A DNA stretch of 49,743 bases from Bacteroidia bacterium (GCA_019695235.1 JAIBAI010000019.1:1-49743); one strand, 5' to 3'. Positions 8,095-15,501 are shown, counted from the first letter of the stretch. Notes: generated from the sequence alone by a model not told the origin. Made by a program: numbers and translations.

Positions 8095-9153
8095 ATGTCA
8101 GTAATTCGTTACCTGCTGATTTTTCTCCCATTTATCACTGTTGCGCAAAATGACCCGGTGGTTTTTTCAGTGTATTGCATTGGTAATACAGGGCTTGACA
8201 CTATTCCATCGGCAGCTGTGCAACTGATGGCCTTTGAAAGTTTCGATGATAGCTTAAGTAGTATCGTCTTTGCGGGGAATATCTCAGGTAAGGACTTAAA
8301 AAAAGCTTCTTTTGAGCAGCGCAAGAAGATTATGAATGCACAGTATTCGCTTTTTACAGCCTACCGCGGTCAGCTTGCCATCTTGCCGGGTGAAGCCGAA
8401 TGGAACGGTGCACGCAGATTCGGGCGCATAACCAACGAGCAATGCCGCAATTATAGCAATGCATGGTTTACTGAAAATAGCATTGTAAAAAACAGTACCT
8501 CAGGCTGTTACCAGGAAGGGCCGGCGCCTGAATTACATGAATTGCGCAAGGGGCTTTGCCTTATCACCTTCGATTCGCAATGGTGGCTTCAGAACGGAAG
8601 AATTACATTCAACCGGAAAAAACAAAAGCAGCAACTTGCCCGGTTTGATAGTTTGTTATCGAAAGCGCATGAACAACAACAACAAATTCTGGTAGCAAGT
8701 CATCATCCCCTTATCAGCAATGGTAAGCACATTCATCATAAACAGCCGCTACGATTCTTGATGAATTATTCTCCACTTAAAATATTTTCGCTATTTGGCG
8801 CTGACAGGGCATTAAGGCAAGATTTGAATCAACCCAGGTATAATCGTTATCGTTCAGGTATTCAATCAATCATTCAAAAATATCCCGGGCTTATTTTTAT
8901 AGCTGCACATGAGTATAATATGCAGTATATCAAGACCAAAGGCGTTCACCATATCATCAGCGGTTCAGGAGCTGAAGTTCGTTCAATAGACCGTTACAGA
9001 TATCAGGCACGATTTATGGACGACCTCCAGCCTGGCTTTTTCAGAATCACCTTTCATCGTTCAGGGAACGTATATTTGCATGCTTACGGGGCAAAAGACA
9101 GGGGCGAATATTGGAAAACCCTTATGTTTACGCATCCAAAAACCTTTGAATAA
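8095..9153 (+). CDS. Exported metallophosphoesterase-like protein with degenerate metal site
   Basis: A signal peptide (cleavage likely after TVAQ, residue 18) is followed by a calcineurin-like phosphoesterase layout. In active relatives the order is D-x-G, G-D, G-N-H-D, H, G-H-x-H. Here the matching places read IGNTG (Asn31 for Asp), FAGNISG (Asn62 for Asp), LPGEAEW (Glu100-Ala101-Glu102 for Asn-His-Asp), VASHHPLISNGKH (His203/His204 kept) and IAAHEYN (Ala271-His272-Glu273-Tyr274 for Gly-His-x-His). Several metal ligands are therefore gone, although the frame is intact and 352 residues long. I infer a non-catalytic or altered-function homologue rather than a pseudogene. A dedA gene follows 9 nt after the stop, so the two are probably co-transcribed. 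Confidence 0.8.
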   Translation: MSVIRYLLIFLPFITVAQNDPVVFSVYCIGNTGLDTIPSAAVQLMAFESFDDSLSSIVFAGNISGKDLKKASFEQRKKIMNAQYSLFTAYRGQLAILPGEAEWNGARRFGRITNEQCRNYSNAWFTENSIVKNSTSGCYQEGPAPELHELRKGLCLITFDSQWWLQNGRITFNRKKQKQQLARFDSLLSKAHEQQQQILVASHHPLISNGKHIHHKQPLRFLMNYSPLKIFSLFGADRALRQDLNQPRYNRYRSGIQSIIQKYPGLIFIAAHEYNMQYIKTKGVHHIISGSGAEVRSIDRYRYQARFMDDLQPGFFRITFHRSGNVYLHAYGAKDRGEYWKTLMFTHPKTFE

Positions 9154-9162
9154 CCTATTGTT

Positions 9163-9807
9163 TTGAATCAGATCTGGCATTATATCACGGAGTTCTTTTC
9201 GTACTTTCAACCTGAATTTATCATCAGTTACGGGGGCTTATTATTATTGCTCATTGTTGTCTTTGTTGAAAATGGCCTGTTTTTCGGCTTCTTCCTTCCC
9301 GGTGACTCACTGATGTTTACCGCAGGTCTATTGTGTGCTACAAAGGTGCTGCCCCACACGCTTGGCATGGTGCTTGGTTCAGTATTTCTCACTGCAATTG
9401 CCGGCAGCATGGTGGGTTATTATTTTGGGTTTAGGGCTGGTCCGGGCTTATATTCACGTAAAGATTCATTTTTTTTCAGAAAGAGCCATCTCAAAGCTGC
9501 TGAAGACTTTTACGAGCGCTATGGCTTACGCACATTAATTATTGGCCGTTTTCTTCCAGTAATCAGGACCTTCGCTCCCATTGTTGCAGGCCTGATAAAA
9601 ATGAAATTTTGGCGCTTTATGTTTGGAAATATCCTGGGCGCAGGAGCCTGGGTAGGCTCATTGGTAACCCTGGGGTATTACTTTGGTATAGTTTGGCCTG
9701 ACTCAGAAAAATACCTGGGTTACATCATCCTTATTTTAATTCTAATTACTGCCCTACCGGTTATCAAAACCCTAGCAGGGGTCAACAAAAAGGCCTCAGG
9801 CAAATGA
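9163..9807 (+). CDS. DedA family membrane protein (VTT domain)
   Basis: This is a 214-residue inner-membrane protein with the DedA signature: VENGLFFGFFLPGDSLMFTAG (residues about 32-52), the membrane-dipping Gly-rich stretch GSMVGYYFGFRAG, and the conserved RFLPVIRTFAPIVAG with its essential-type arginines, then hydrophobic helices to the C-terminus. DedA/VTT proteins act as lipid scramblases or flippases (for example of undecaprenyl phosphate or phosphatidylethanolamine) and support membrane homeostasis. The start is a TTG 9 nt after the preceding stop; the next Met is inside the conserved core, so the TTG is needed. It is followed by a two-way terminator. Confidence 0.92.
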   Translation: MNQIWHYITEFFSYFQPEFIISYGGLLLLLIVVFVENGLFFGFFLPGDSLMFTAGLLCATKVLPHTLGMVLGSVFLTAIAGSMVGYYFGFRAGPGLYSRKDSFFFRKSHLKAAEDFYERYGLRTLIIGRFLPVIRTFAPIVAGLIKMKFWRFMFGNILGAGAWVGSLVTLGYYFGIVWPDSEKYLGYIILILILITALPVIKTLAGVNKKASGK

Positions 9808-9825
9808 TGAATGATTTTAACAAAT

Positions 9826-9856
9826 AAAAAAGCCGGTTTCAGCAACCGGCTTTTTT
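9826..9856. terminator. Bidirectional terminator between dedA and tRNA-Phe
   Basis: AAAAAAGCCGGTT (9826-9838) and AACCGGCTTTTTT (9844-9856) form a 13-bp stem with a 5-nt loop. The A-run and T-run give a U-tract on either strand, so it can end both the dedA mRNA (plus) and the tRNA-Phe transcript (minus). Confidence 0.93.
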
Positions 9857-9857
9857 G

Positions 9858-9930
9858 TGGTACCTGCTGGAATCGAACCAGCGACACAAGGATTTTCAGT
9901 CCTTTGCTCTACCAACTGAGCTAAGGTACC
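9858..9930 (-). tRNA. tRNA-Phe (GAA)
   Basis: Read on the minus strand this gives a 73-nt cloverleaf. The acceptor stem is GGTACCT/AGGTACC, the D-arm is AGCTCAGTTGGTAGAGC, the anticodon stem is AAGGA/TCCTT around loop CTGAAAA (anticodon GAA at 9897-9895), and the T-arm contains GGTTCGATTCC. The discriminator base is A. CCA is not encoded (the next bases are CAA), so it must be added by the nucleotidyltransferase. Confidence 0.98.
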
Positions 9931-9946
9931 TGTTCAGATGGGGCTG

Positions 9947-9976
9947 CAAAAGTAATGCGTTTTTAATACAATCAAA
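9947..9976 (-). promoter_or_regulatory. Promoter of tRNA-Phe
   Basis: On the minus strand, TTTG (9976-9973), an 18-nt spacer and TACTTTTG (9954-9947) form a good Bacteroidota -33/-7 promoter, 16 nt before the mature tRNA 5' end. Confidence 0.8.
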
Positions 9977-10002
9977 AAAAAAATCACTTTCTATAAATTA
10001 AT

Positions 10003-10031
10003 TTTGCTTTTGCCTTCAAATTTTATCTTTG
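10003..10031 (+). promoter_or_regulatory. Promoter of the coaX-OMP-lptC unit
   Basis: TTTG (10003-10006), a 17-nt spacer and TATCTTTG (10024-10031). The -7 box ends 4 nt before the GTG start of coaX, predicting leaderless initiation on GTG. Confidence 0.78.
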
Positions 10032-10035
10032 CTGC

Positions 10036-10779
10036 GTGATTACAAAAATAATTGCTGATCTGGGGAACACCTCATTGAAACTAGCCTGTTTCAGAGGAAA
10101 AGAACTTTTAAAAGCTGTAAGAGTAGCTATTACAAACGAAGATGACATAGAAGAAGCTTTTCTCAAACTAATGGTCTACAACCCTGAGATAGCTTATTTG
10201 AGCTCTGTGGCTGGCAAAAACAAAGGTCTTGAGAAGTGCTTGAAAAGGGCAAAAATTAATACTATACAGATTTCAAATCAATGGCCTGTTCCAATCAGTA
10301 ACAAATATCTGAGTCATGAAACACTGGGAATTGACCGATTGGCAAATGCCGTTGCGGCTGCACTGCTTTTTCCGAAACAACCCGTAGTAGTGATTGATGT
10401 TGGCACCTGCATCAAATTTGATTTTGTGAATAAGCACAATGAATATTTTGGAGGCTCCATCTCTCCCGGTATAGACATGCGTTTTAAAGCACTCCATCAA
10501 TTTACAAATGCACTTCCGCTGATCAACCGTTCGGAAGAAGTGTTTCTAATTGGCAGAAACACACAAGAATCAATAAATTCAGGCGTAATCAATGGCGCCC
10601 TTGCTGAAGTAAATGGTATACTTGATCAATACCTGATGACACATAAAAACCTACAAATTGTCGTTACCGGAGGTGATCAAATGGTATTCGAACGTAACAT
10701 CAAATTCAGTTTTGCTTCTGAACCCTGGCTTACCCTCTACGGATTAAATGAAATACAAAATCTTCATGACCCAATTTAA
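10036..10779 (+). CDS. coaX: Type III pantothenate kinase
   Basis: CoaX phosphorylates pantothenate with ATP, the first step of coenzyme A synthesis, in the cytoplasm. The 247-residue protein has the ASKHA-fold motifs of the type III enzyme: IADLGNTSLKLA (P-loop-like phosphate 1, residues 6-17), TLGIDRLANAVAA (near residue 95), VIDVGTCIKFDFV (near 118), FGGSISPGIDMRFKALHQFTNALP and VVTGGD near the C-terminus. Length is normal. The GTG start is fixed by the promoter box 4 nt upstream. It overlaps the next gene and probably forms an operon with an outer-membrane protein and lptC, a neighbourhood common in Bacteroidota. Confidence 0.96.
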   Translation: MITKIIADLGNTSLKLACFRGKELLKAVRVAITNEDDIEEAFLKLMVYNPEIAYLSSVAGKNKGLEKCLKRAKINTIQISNQWPVPISNKYLSHETLGIDRLANAVAAALLFPKQPVVVIDVGTCIKFDFVNKHNEYFGGSISPGIDMRFKALHQFTNALPLINRSEEVFLIGRNTQESINSGVINGALAEVNGILDQYLMTHKNLQIVVTGGDQMVFERNIKFSFASEPWLTLYGLNEIQNLHDPI

Positions 10780-12136
10780 ACCTTTCTGGGTAACACTGCT
10801 ACTTTCTGTAGTATTTATTAAGCCAGTTGTTTCTCAAGAAAGCCTCTCACCTTATAGTCGGTTTGGTATTGGGCACATTAGCAATGGGAGTCAGCCTGTG
10901 ATTTCATCCTTAGGAAACGCAGGAGCAGCTTTCAGTGATTCAGCAACATTAAACCTTTCTCAACCTGCTTCACTTGCATCATTGGGTGCAGGCCTGGTAA
11001 TTCTTGAGGCTGGTTTCACTGGTTCTGTCGGGCAATACAGTTTTAAAAACCAAACTGGGCTTGGCACCACCGCTGGTTTTGGCTATCTGGCATTGGCGGT
11101 TCCGATAGTTAAAAACCGCTGGGTCACAAGTTTTAGCCTGACTCCGATAAGCTCTGCAGCTTTTGCATTGATAGATACTTTGAATTATCCGGGCGGGGTG
11201 CCTGTTGAAGTAAGCAGCTCTGCCAGTGGAGGTTACTCAAAACTTTCATTCGCCAATGCACTTCGATTAACCAAAAATTTCACTATTGGTGTAGGCTTGC
11301 ATTATGTTTTTGGCCGGATGGATTACAACACTCAATCACGCTTTCCCAATGATCCAAATATTAGAAGCTCGGCCATAACAAAGACGAATTGGCTTAACGG
11401 ATTAGATTACAATGCCGGTATTCAGCACCAGATTCGTTTTCACAGGCCTTTCAATTGGGAGCGTGACAGCATTGGAAGAAGAACCGGAAAACATATTTAC
11501 AAATCGGCTGATTCACTTCACCTGATTAGCGGTTTTTGCTTCTCACCTACCCATAATATTAATGGGCGTGAAGGAGTGCTGGCCAGGTCATATCTAAACA
11601 ATTTACAATTCCTCGATACTTTATATTACAGTGATCAAACCAAAGGTACTATGGTCATGCCCATGAATGTTGCATTATCATTTGCTTTAAAACATTCACG
11701 CGACAAATGGCTGGTCATTGCAGAAGCAGCATATACTGACTGGAATCGTTTTAGAAAATTCGGTATACAAGATTCAGTACGTTCTTCATACAGCCTTTCA
11801 ATTGGCGGCCAATGGCATCCAAGACCCGAAAGTATGTACTCAAGCTGGCAAAACTATTTTCAGAGAATAAAGTACCGGGCAGGGTTTTATTATTCTGACG
11901 GCTATTTAAAACCCCAAGGTACGCCATTGGCAGAAATGGGATGTAGCATAGGCTTTGGTTTGCCTTTCAGTTGGAAAACCTATGCAGGTAAAAAGGCAAC
12001 ACATTCAATAAACCTCTCTCTCTCGGCTTCTCAAAGGGGCTTTCTTACTGACAGCCAATTGAAAGAACAAATAATTAAGGCTTCAATAGCCATTACGTTC
12101 AATGACCGTTGGTTTCACAAACGGCAGTATGAATAA
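10748..12136 (+). CDS. Outer-membrane beta-barrel-like protein of the coaX-lptC locus
   Basis: This is a 462-residue exported protein with a signal peptide ending near PVVSQE. It opens with SLSPYSRFGIG, a motif I associate with a Bacteroidota family of uncharacterised outer-membrane proteins. Many alternating hydrophobic strands and aromatic strand ends (YSFKNQTG, SFSLTPISSAAF, YAGKKATHSINLSLSASQRG) suggest a FadL/OMPP1-like barrel. It starts within coaX (32-nt overlap); an ATG at 10766 would also leave a signal peptide. Its stop overlaps the lptC start by 8 nt, so translation may be coupled. The location beside lptC suggests a link with outer-membrane biogenesis, but the function is unknown. 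Confidence 0.88.
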   Translation: MKYKIFMTQFKPFWVTLLLSVVFIKPVVSQESLSPYSRFGIGHISNGSQPVISSLGNAGAAFSDSATLNLSQPASLASLGAGLVILEAGFTGSVGQYSFKNQTGLGTTAGFGYLALAVPIVKNRWVTSFSLTPISSAAFALIDTLNYPGGVPVEVSSSASGGYSKLSFANALRLTKNFTIGVGLHYVFGRMDYNTQSRFPNDPNIRSSAITKTNWLNGLDYNAGIQHQIRFHRPFNWERDSIGRRTGKHIYKSADSLHLISGFCFSPTHNINGREGVLARSYLNNLQFLDTLYYSDQTKGTMVMPMNVALSFALKHSRDKWLVIAEAAYTDWNRFRKFGIQDSVRSSYSLSIGGQWHPRPESMYSSWQNYFQRIKYRAGFYYSDGYLKPQGTPLAEMGCSIGFGLPFSWKTYAGKKATHSINLSLSASQRGFLTDSQLKEQIIKASIAITFNDRWFHKRQYE

Positions 12137-12668
12137 GAGCTTGTTTATACTTACTTGCTTTATTACTATATTCATGATTGGCTGTAGAAATGACCTTCAT
12201 GAAATCAAGGCTATAGATAACGATAAGGTGCTACCAGTTTCAACAACAAGCAATGTTGAAATGATTTATTCAGATTCATCAGTAATGAAGGCCCGGATAA
12301 AGGCTAAACTCCGGGAAACTTATATGAATGAACCTTCCTATGTTGAATTCAGCAAAGGAATCTCCATGGAGTTCTACGGGCCGAAAGGCAAAGTAACATC
12401 ACGCTTGACAGCCGGGCATGCAATAAGCTATAATGCCAAAGAGATTATGGAAGCCCGTAACAATGTAATCGTGACCAATGACAAAGGTGAGCGCCTCAAC
12501 ACAGAACATTTGATTTGGGATCGCAAAGCCAACCGGATATACTCTGATGTTTTCACCACTGTAACCTCTCCGGATAAAGTAATCTATGGAGAAGGCTTTG
12601 AATCAGAGGGTGACTTTTCAAAGTACAAAATACGCAATATAAAAGGCTCTGTCAGATTGAAGCATTGA
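12129..12668 (+). CDS. lptC: LPS export ABC transporter periplasmic protein LptC (lipoprotein form)
   Basis: LptC links the LptBFG transporter to the periplasmic bridge that carries lipopolysaccharide outward. The 179-residue protein has a lipoprotein-like leader (FMIGC, Cys about residue 19), unlike the membrane-anchored E. coli form but usual in Bacteroidota. It then shows the LptC pattern: MIYSDSSVMKARIKA, FSKGISMEFYGPKG, SRLTAGHAISYNAKEIMEARNNV, NTEHLIWDRKANRIYSD and VIYGEGFESEGDF. The ATG at 12129 is chosen over an earlier one at 12102 because it starts directly at the leader. The 3' end overlaps the convergent glycosyltransferase by 17 nt. Confidence 0.88.
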   Translation: MNKSLFILTCFITIFMIGCRNDLHEIKAIDNDKVLPVSTTSNVEMIYSDSSVMKARIKAKLRETYMNEPSYVEFSKGISMEFYGPKGKVTSRLTAGHAISYNAKEIMEARNNVIVTNDKGERLNTEHLIWDRKANRIYSDVFTTVTSPDKVIYGEGFESEGDFSKYKIRNIKGSVRLKH

Positions 12669-13929
12669 GAAGCAGAATTTGTCTGACATAGTTTTCCCAG
12701 GTCATTTCAGCAGCATACACACGCACCTTTTCGGGTGAAACAGGCTCGTTAATCTGCCGCTCAATTGCAGCGGCCATGCTTTCAATATTTCCTGGCTGGG
12801 CCAGATAACCATTTATGCCATCTTTAATAGCGTAAGCAAAGTGCCCAACAGATGTTGCTAATACCGGTTTTGAGAAATTGTAAGCCAAAGACTCCACACC
12901 GCTTGGGGTAGCGTATTCATAAAAGTTTAGCACCGCATCACTTAACAAAAACCATTTATATACTTCTTCATTGGGCACAAAACGATTAATGGTAAGCACC
13001 TTGTTTTGTATTCCTAATTGCTCAATCAAGGCCAGCGGTTGGTATTCTTTGTCATCTGATGATTTTTTGATGAATATCCTTTTTGCAAGCTTAAATAACG
13101 CTTTTTGTACAGAAGTAATCCAGCTCTTCTTGTCCTCCTTGTTCCAGAATGATTCACCAACAATGAGTAGGGATACATCCGGATGTTTTTCTGTCACCTT
13201 TGCGAAAGCTTCAATTGCCCAATGCAGACCTTTATATTTCCTGATGAAACCAAAAAATAAGAAAACATGGTGGTTCAAGCCCAAACGTAGTCGTTCGGCA
13301 TCACGGTCGAAGGTGCCCGGGTGATTGAAAATATCATAATTCGGATGAAAGAGTTCAATATATTTCTTTTCATCTGACCTGGCCTTTTGTTTAACGCTTA
13401 CCAGGCTAATTGTAGGCATGAACTGCTTAAATTCTTCAAGTGTAAGCTGCCCGTGAAAGATATATGCATCAGCCTTTCGAAGGGCAAATCGTGTAAGTAT
13501 TTTGTCTAAGGCTCCTGTTTCTTTCTGAACGACATTGTGCACATCAAAAATAATTCTTGCTGATGGAAGCAGTTTTTTTAATTGCCAGCAAATCACCCCA
13601 ATGGGCAATCCTTGAATTGCGATGGCCCATTGAATTACCACTAAATCAGGATGAATACTGGCAATTTCACGTGCAGTTTTGAACCAGGTCAGTGGGTTGT
13701 TGTAATCAGTAAGGGTAAGTATTTTTACATTGCTACCCTGGAGCAAATTTGATTTAGATGCATGGTCAATAAAATCACGGGGAATAATTGCAGGATATTG
13801 CCTTTTCCAGCTCACAAGGAAAACCTCTTGTTCTGCGGCTTCAAACGCTTTACAGAGTGAAACTGTAAAGTTTGAAATTCCTCCTTTGAATTGGGGCCCT
13901 GGGCCGAAAACAACAACTCTTTTACTCAC
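12652..13929 (-). CDS. Family 4-type glycosyltransferase
   Basis: This 425-residue protein has a GT-B fold. The N-terminal Rossmann half begins RVVVFGPGPQFKGGISNFT with the glycine-rich acceptor loop; it also has IIFDVHNVV. The C-terminal half carries FFGFIRKYKGLHWAIEAF, SLLIVGES and the donor-sugar region LNFYEYATPSGVESLAYNFSKPVLAT with the spaced glutamates of GT4 enzymes. It should transfer a sugar from a nucleotide donor to a glycan or lipid at the cytoplasmic face; acceptor unknown. The GTG start lies 4 nt after a TAGTTTTG box, predicting a leaderless mRNA. No other polysaccharide genes lie beside it, so it is an isolated glycosyltransferase. Confidence 0.92.
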   Translation of the reverse strand: MSKRVVVFGPGPQFKGGISNFTVSLCKAFEAAEQEVFLVSWKRQYPAIIPRDFIDHASKSNLLQGSNVKILTLTDYNNPLTWFKTAREIASIHPDLVVIQWAIAIQGLPIGVICWQLKKLLPSARIIFDVHNVVQKETGALDKILTRFALRKADAYIFHGQLTLEEFKQFMPTISLVSVKQKARSDEKKYIELFHPNYDIFNHPGTFDRDAERLRLGLNHHVFLFFGFIRKYKGLHWAIEAFAKVTEKHPDVSLLIVGESFWNKEDKKSWITSVQKALFKLAKRIFIKKSSDDKEYQPLALIEQLGIQNKVLTINRFVPNEEVYKWFLLSDAVLNFYEYATPSGVESLAYNFSKPVLATSVGHFAYAIKDGINGYLAQPGNIESMAAAIERQINEPVSPEKVRVYAAEMTWENYVRQILLLNASI

Positions 13930-13933
13930 CCGC

Positions 13934-13941
13934 CAAAACTA
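13934..13941 (-). promoter_or_regulatory. -7 promoter box of the glycosyltransferase gene
   Basis: Minus-strand TAGTTTTG ends 4 nt before the GTG at 13929. No clear -33 element was found. Confidence 0.65.
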
Positions 13942-13982
13942 CATATTTGAAATGCTATGTTTTGTGATTGCGCAAGGAAAAA

Positions 13983-14348
13983 TCAACATGATTTGGCACA
14001 AATAAGCACTTTTGATTCATTAAGGCGCTGGTAGCCATAATCATAGCAGAATATAACTTCATTGCCTTTGCGGTCAGCCCTGCAATGGGTATAAAAAGAA
14101 AAATCAAAGCCACGTGCCTGTAGTGAATACACCGGAACCTTTGACCGGGCATGTTCGGCGGCACACTCCATTAAAATACGCCGGTTGCGTTGCAATACAT
14201 AATTAATTGCCCGCATCATATTTGATTCGAGCCCCCGGTGCTTGTTGTGGAAATAAGTACGGCATTCAGCCGAACAGAATTTTTTATCACTGCGCCCTTT
14301 AATTTTTTCGCCGCATTCAGGGCAGGATTTGATAGTAGTCGTTTCCAT
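13983..14348 (-). CDS. Small zinc-ribbon protein (DUF2116-like)
   Basis: This 121-residue protein has an N-terminal zinc ribbon with Cys9, Cys12, Cys25 and Cys29 (SCPECGEKI then KKFCSAECR), followed by YFHNKHRG, a basic helix (INYVLQRNRRILME) and a C-terminal part ending FCYDYGYQRL. The whole pattern is familiar from conserved Bacteroidota proteins of about 120 residues annotated only as zinc-ribbon or DUF2116. Nucleic-acid binding is a reasonable inference from the ribbon and the basic helix but is not shown. It is divergent from ssb across a 238-nt region rich in repeats, so the two may share control elements. No exact TAnnTTTG box was found for it. Confidence 0.85.
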   Translation of the reverse strand: METTTIKSCPECGEKIKGRSDKKFCSAECRTYFHNKHRGLESNMMRAINYVLQRNRRILMECAAEHARSKVPVYSLQARGFDFSFYTHCRADRKGNEVIFCYDYGYQRLNESKVLICAKSC

Positions 14349-14423
14349 ATATACATCGTTTAATTAATAAAGAACCAATGTAATAAGAAGAATTCATTTT
14401 CCAACAATTTGTGAATAACTAAG

Positions 14424-14443
14424 CGTTTCAAAACGTTTCAAAA
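14424..14443. repeat. Tandem 10-bp repeat upstream of ssb
   Basis: CGTTTCAAAA occurs twice in tandem (14424-14433, 14434-14443), followed by a further CG; a related ACGTTT lies at about 14463-14468. The block lies in the divergent region between the zinc-ribbon gene and ssb, in a position suited to a protein-binding site. Confidence 0.7.
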
Positions 14444-14507
14444 CGCATCTAACTCACTGTAAACGTTTGTAAATGATTTGTATACGACTTGTGTAAAAGC
14501 ACTGTTC

Positions 14508-14553
14508 CACATTTGCAGCATCAATGACATTGATACCGGAAAAGGCGCCTTTT
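14508..14553 (+). promoter_or_regulatory. ssb promoter box and two palindromes in the leader
   Basis: A -7-like CACATTTG (14508-14515) is followed by two palindromes: ATCAATG-A-CATTGAT (14520-14534) and AAAAGGCGCCTTTT (14540-14553). The first would lie at or just after the predicted transcription start. The second runs into a T-rich stretch. Both look like operator or RNA-structure candidates; function is inferred. Confidence 0.5.
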
Positions 14554-14586
14554 TTTAAATTTTATTTCATCCTTAAAACAAACAAC

Positions 14587-14934
14587 ATGAACAACTTGAG
14601 AAACTCTGTACGCCTGATTGGAAATCTTGGCGGCAACCCGGAAGTCAAAGAACTTCCAAGCGGCAAGAAAGTCGCAAAAATTTCTATCGCAACCACTGAA
14701 AAGTACAAAGACAGTGATGGCAAACAGGTAAGTGAAACCCAATGGCATAACCTCGTCTTCTGGGATAAGAATGCTGATTTTGCAGCAAAATATCTTGAGA
14801 AAGGCAATGAGGTTGCTATTGAAGGCAAACTGCTTAATCGCTCTTATACAGATAAGGAAGGACACAAAAAATACATCTCAGAAATATCTGTCAACGAGAT
14901 AATGCGTGTTGGAGGTATTAAAAAGAAGGAATAA
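14587..14934 (+). CDS. ssb: Short single-stranded DNA-binding protein
   Basis: The 115-residue protein is an SSB OB-fold: NSVRLIGNLGGNPEVKEL, VAKISIATTEKYKD, TQWHNLVFWDKNADFAAKYLEKGNEVAIEGKL and RSYTDKEGHKKYISEISVNEI. It coats single-stranded DNA in replication, repair or recombination. It stops right after the fold (VGGIKKKE), with no glycine-rich linker and no acidic C-terminal tip, the part through which normal SSB recruits partner proteins. It is thus probably a second, specialised SSB. The ATG at 14587 starts at the conserved MNNLRNSVRLIG; an upstream ATG at 14524 lies inside a palindrome and is unlikely. A hairpin terminator follows about 95 nt later. Confidence 0.95.
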   Translation: MNNLRNSVRLIGNLGGNPEVKELPSGKKVAKISIATTEKYKDSDGKQVSETQWHNLVFWDKNADFAAKYLEKGNEVAIEGKLLNRSYTDKEGHKKYISEISVNEIMRVGGIKKKE

Positions 14935-15028
14935 GTGCCTATCCCTTATTAAGTGGCAGACCCAAATTTAAACAAAAACAAATATACAACTGCCTTATTA
15001 TCAATACTTTAATTTATCTTATTATTTC

Positions 15029-15056
15029 GGGGGCCTAAGCGCCCCCTTTTATTTTT
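15029..15056 (+). terminator. Terminator after ssb
   Basis: GGGGGC (15029-15034) and GCCCCC (15041-15046) form a GC-rich stem, followed by a T-rich tract to 15056. It overlaps the last codons of the convergent gene on the minus strand. Confidence 0.82.
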
Positions 15057-15501
15057 GCCCGGTTTTACGGTCATCCCAAACCAAGGCGCCATCAAGCAGG
15101 TATTCTTCCAATTTTGATTCTCCTATTTTAATAGACACCTTGTCAATTAAAAAACGAACCTCACAGCGTGATTTAGCAAGCGTTTCCTGGTCTGCATTAT
15201 TTGCAATTCCATCAAGCATTCCCACATAAGCAATGTTTCCATGAATGGTATCCAAACCTGAAAGGTTAATGGTATACCATTTTTCTTTTGGACCGGCATT
15301 AACGGTAATTGTATTTTTTTTCTTATTCCAGTATATTGTGTATTCCAGAGGTTTTACTCCTTCAGAAAACATCTTGCTTTTTCCAAGGAACGAATATCTG
15401 GCTTTTGTACCGGTATATTCAAATCCTTTTCTACTGTTTTGGGCTGAAATATTGTGCAGAACTCCTATGTGAATCAGGAGGAAGAATAAAAATTTTCTCA
15501 T
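15049..15501 (-). CDS. Small exported protein, unrecognised
   Basis: I do not recognise this 150-residue protein. It has a clear signal peptide (MRKFLFFLLIHIGVLHNISAQ) and a mature part with alternating strands (YTIYWNKKKNTITVNAG, KWYTINLSGLDTIHGN) typical of a small periplasmic or surface beta protein, with a single Cys (SRCEVRF). The ATG at 15501 is chosen because a TATCTTTG box (15519-15526, minus) covers the alternative GTG at 15519. It lies downstream of the giant T9SS gene on the same strand but behind a terminator and its own promoter, so it is probably an independent unit. Confidence 0.8.
   Translation of the reverse strand: MRKFLFFLLIHIGVLHNISAQNSRKGFEYTGTKARYSFLGKSKMFSEGVKPLEYTIYWNKKKNTITVNAGPKEKWYTINLSGLDTIHGNIAYVGMLDGIANNADQETLAKSRCEVRFLIDKVSIKIGESKLEEYLLDGALVWDDRKTGQK

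Noticed and set aside
14401-14586. Possible replication origin upstream of ssb
   Set aside because: Repeats are CGTTTCAAAA-type, not DnaA boxes (TTATCCACA), and no dnaA, dnaN or GC-skew evidence is present.
14521-14865. Hydrophobic open frame antisense to ssb (114 codons)
   Set aside because: Overlaps the whole conserved ssb gene; hydrophobicity follows from Lys/Glu-rich codons read backwards.
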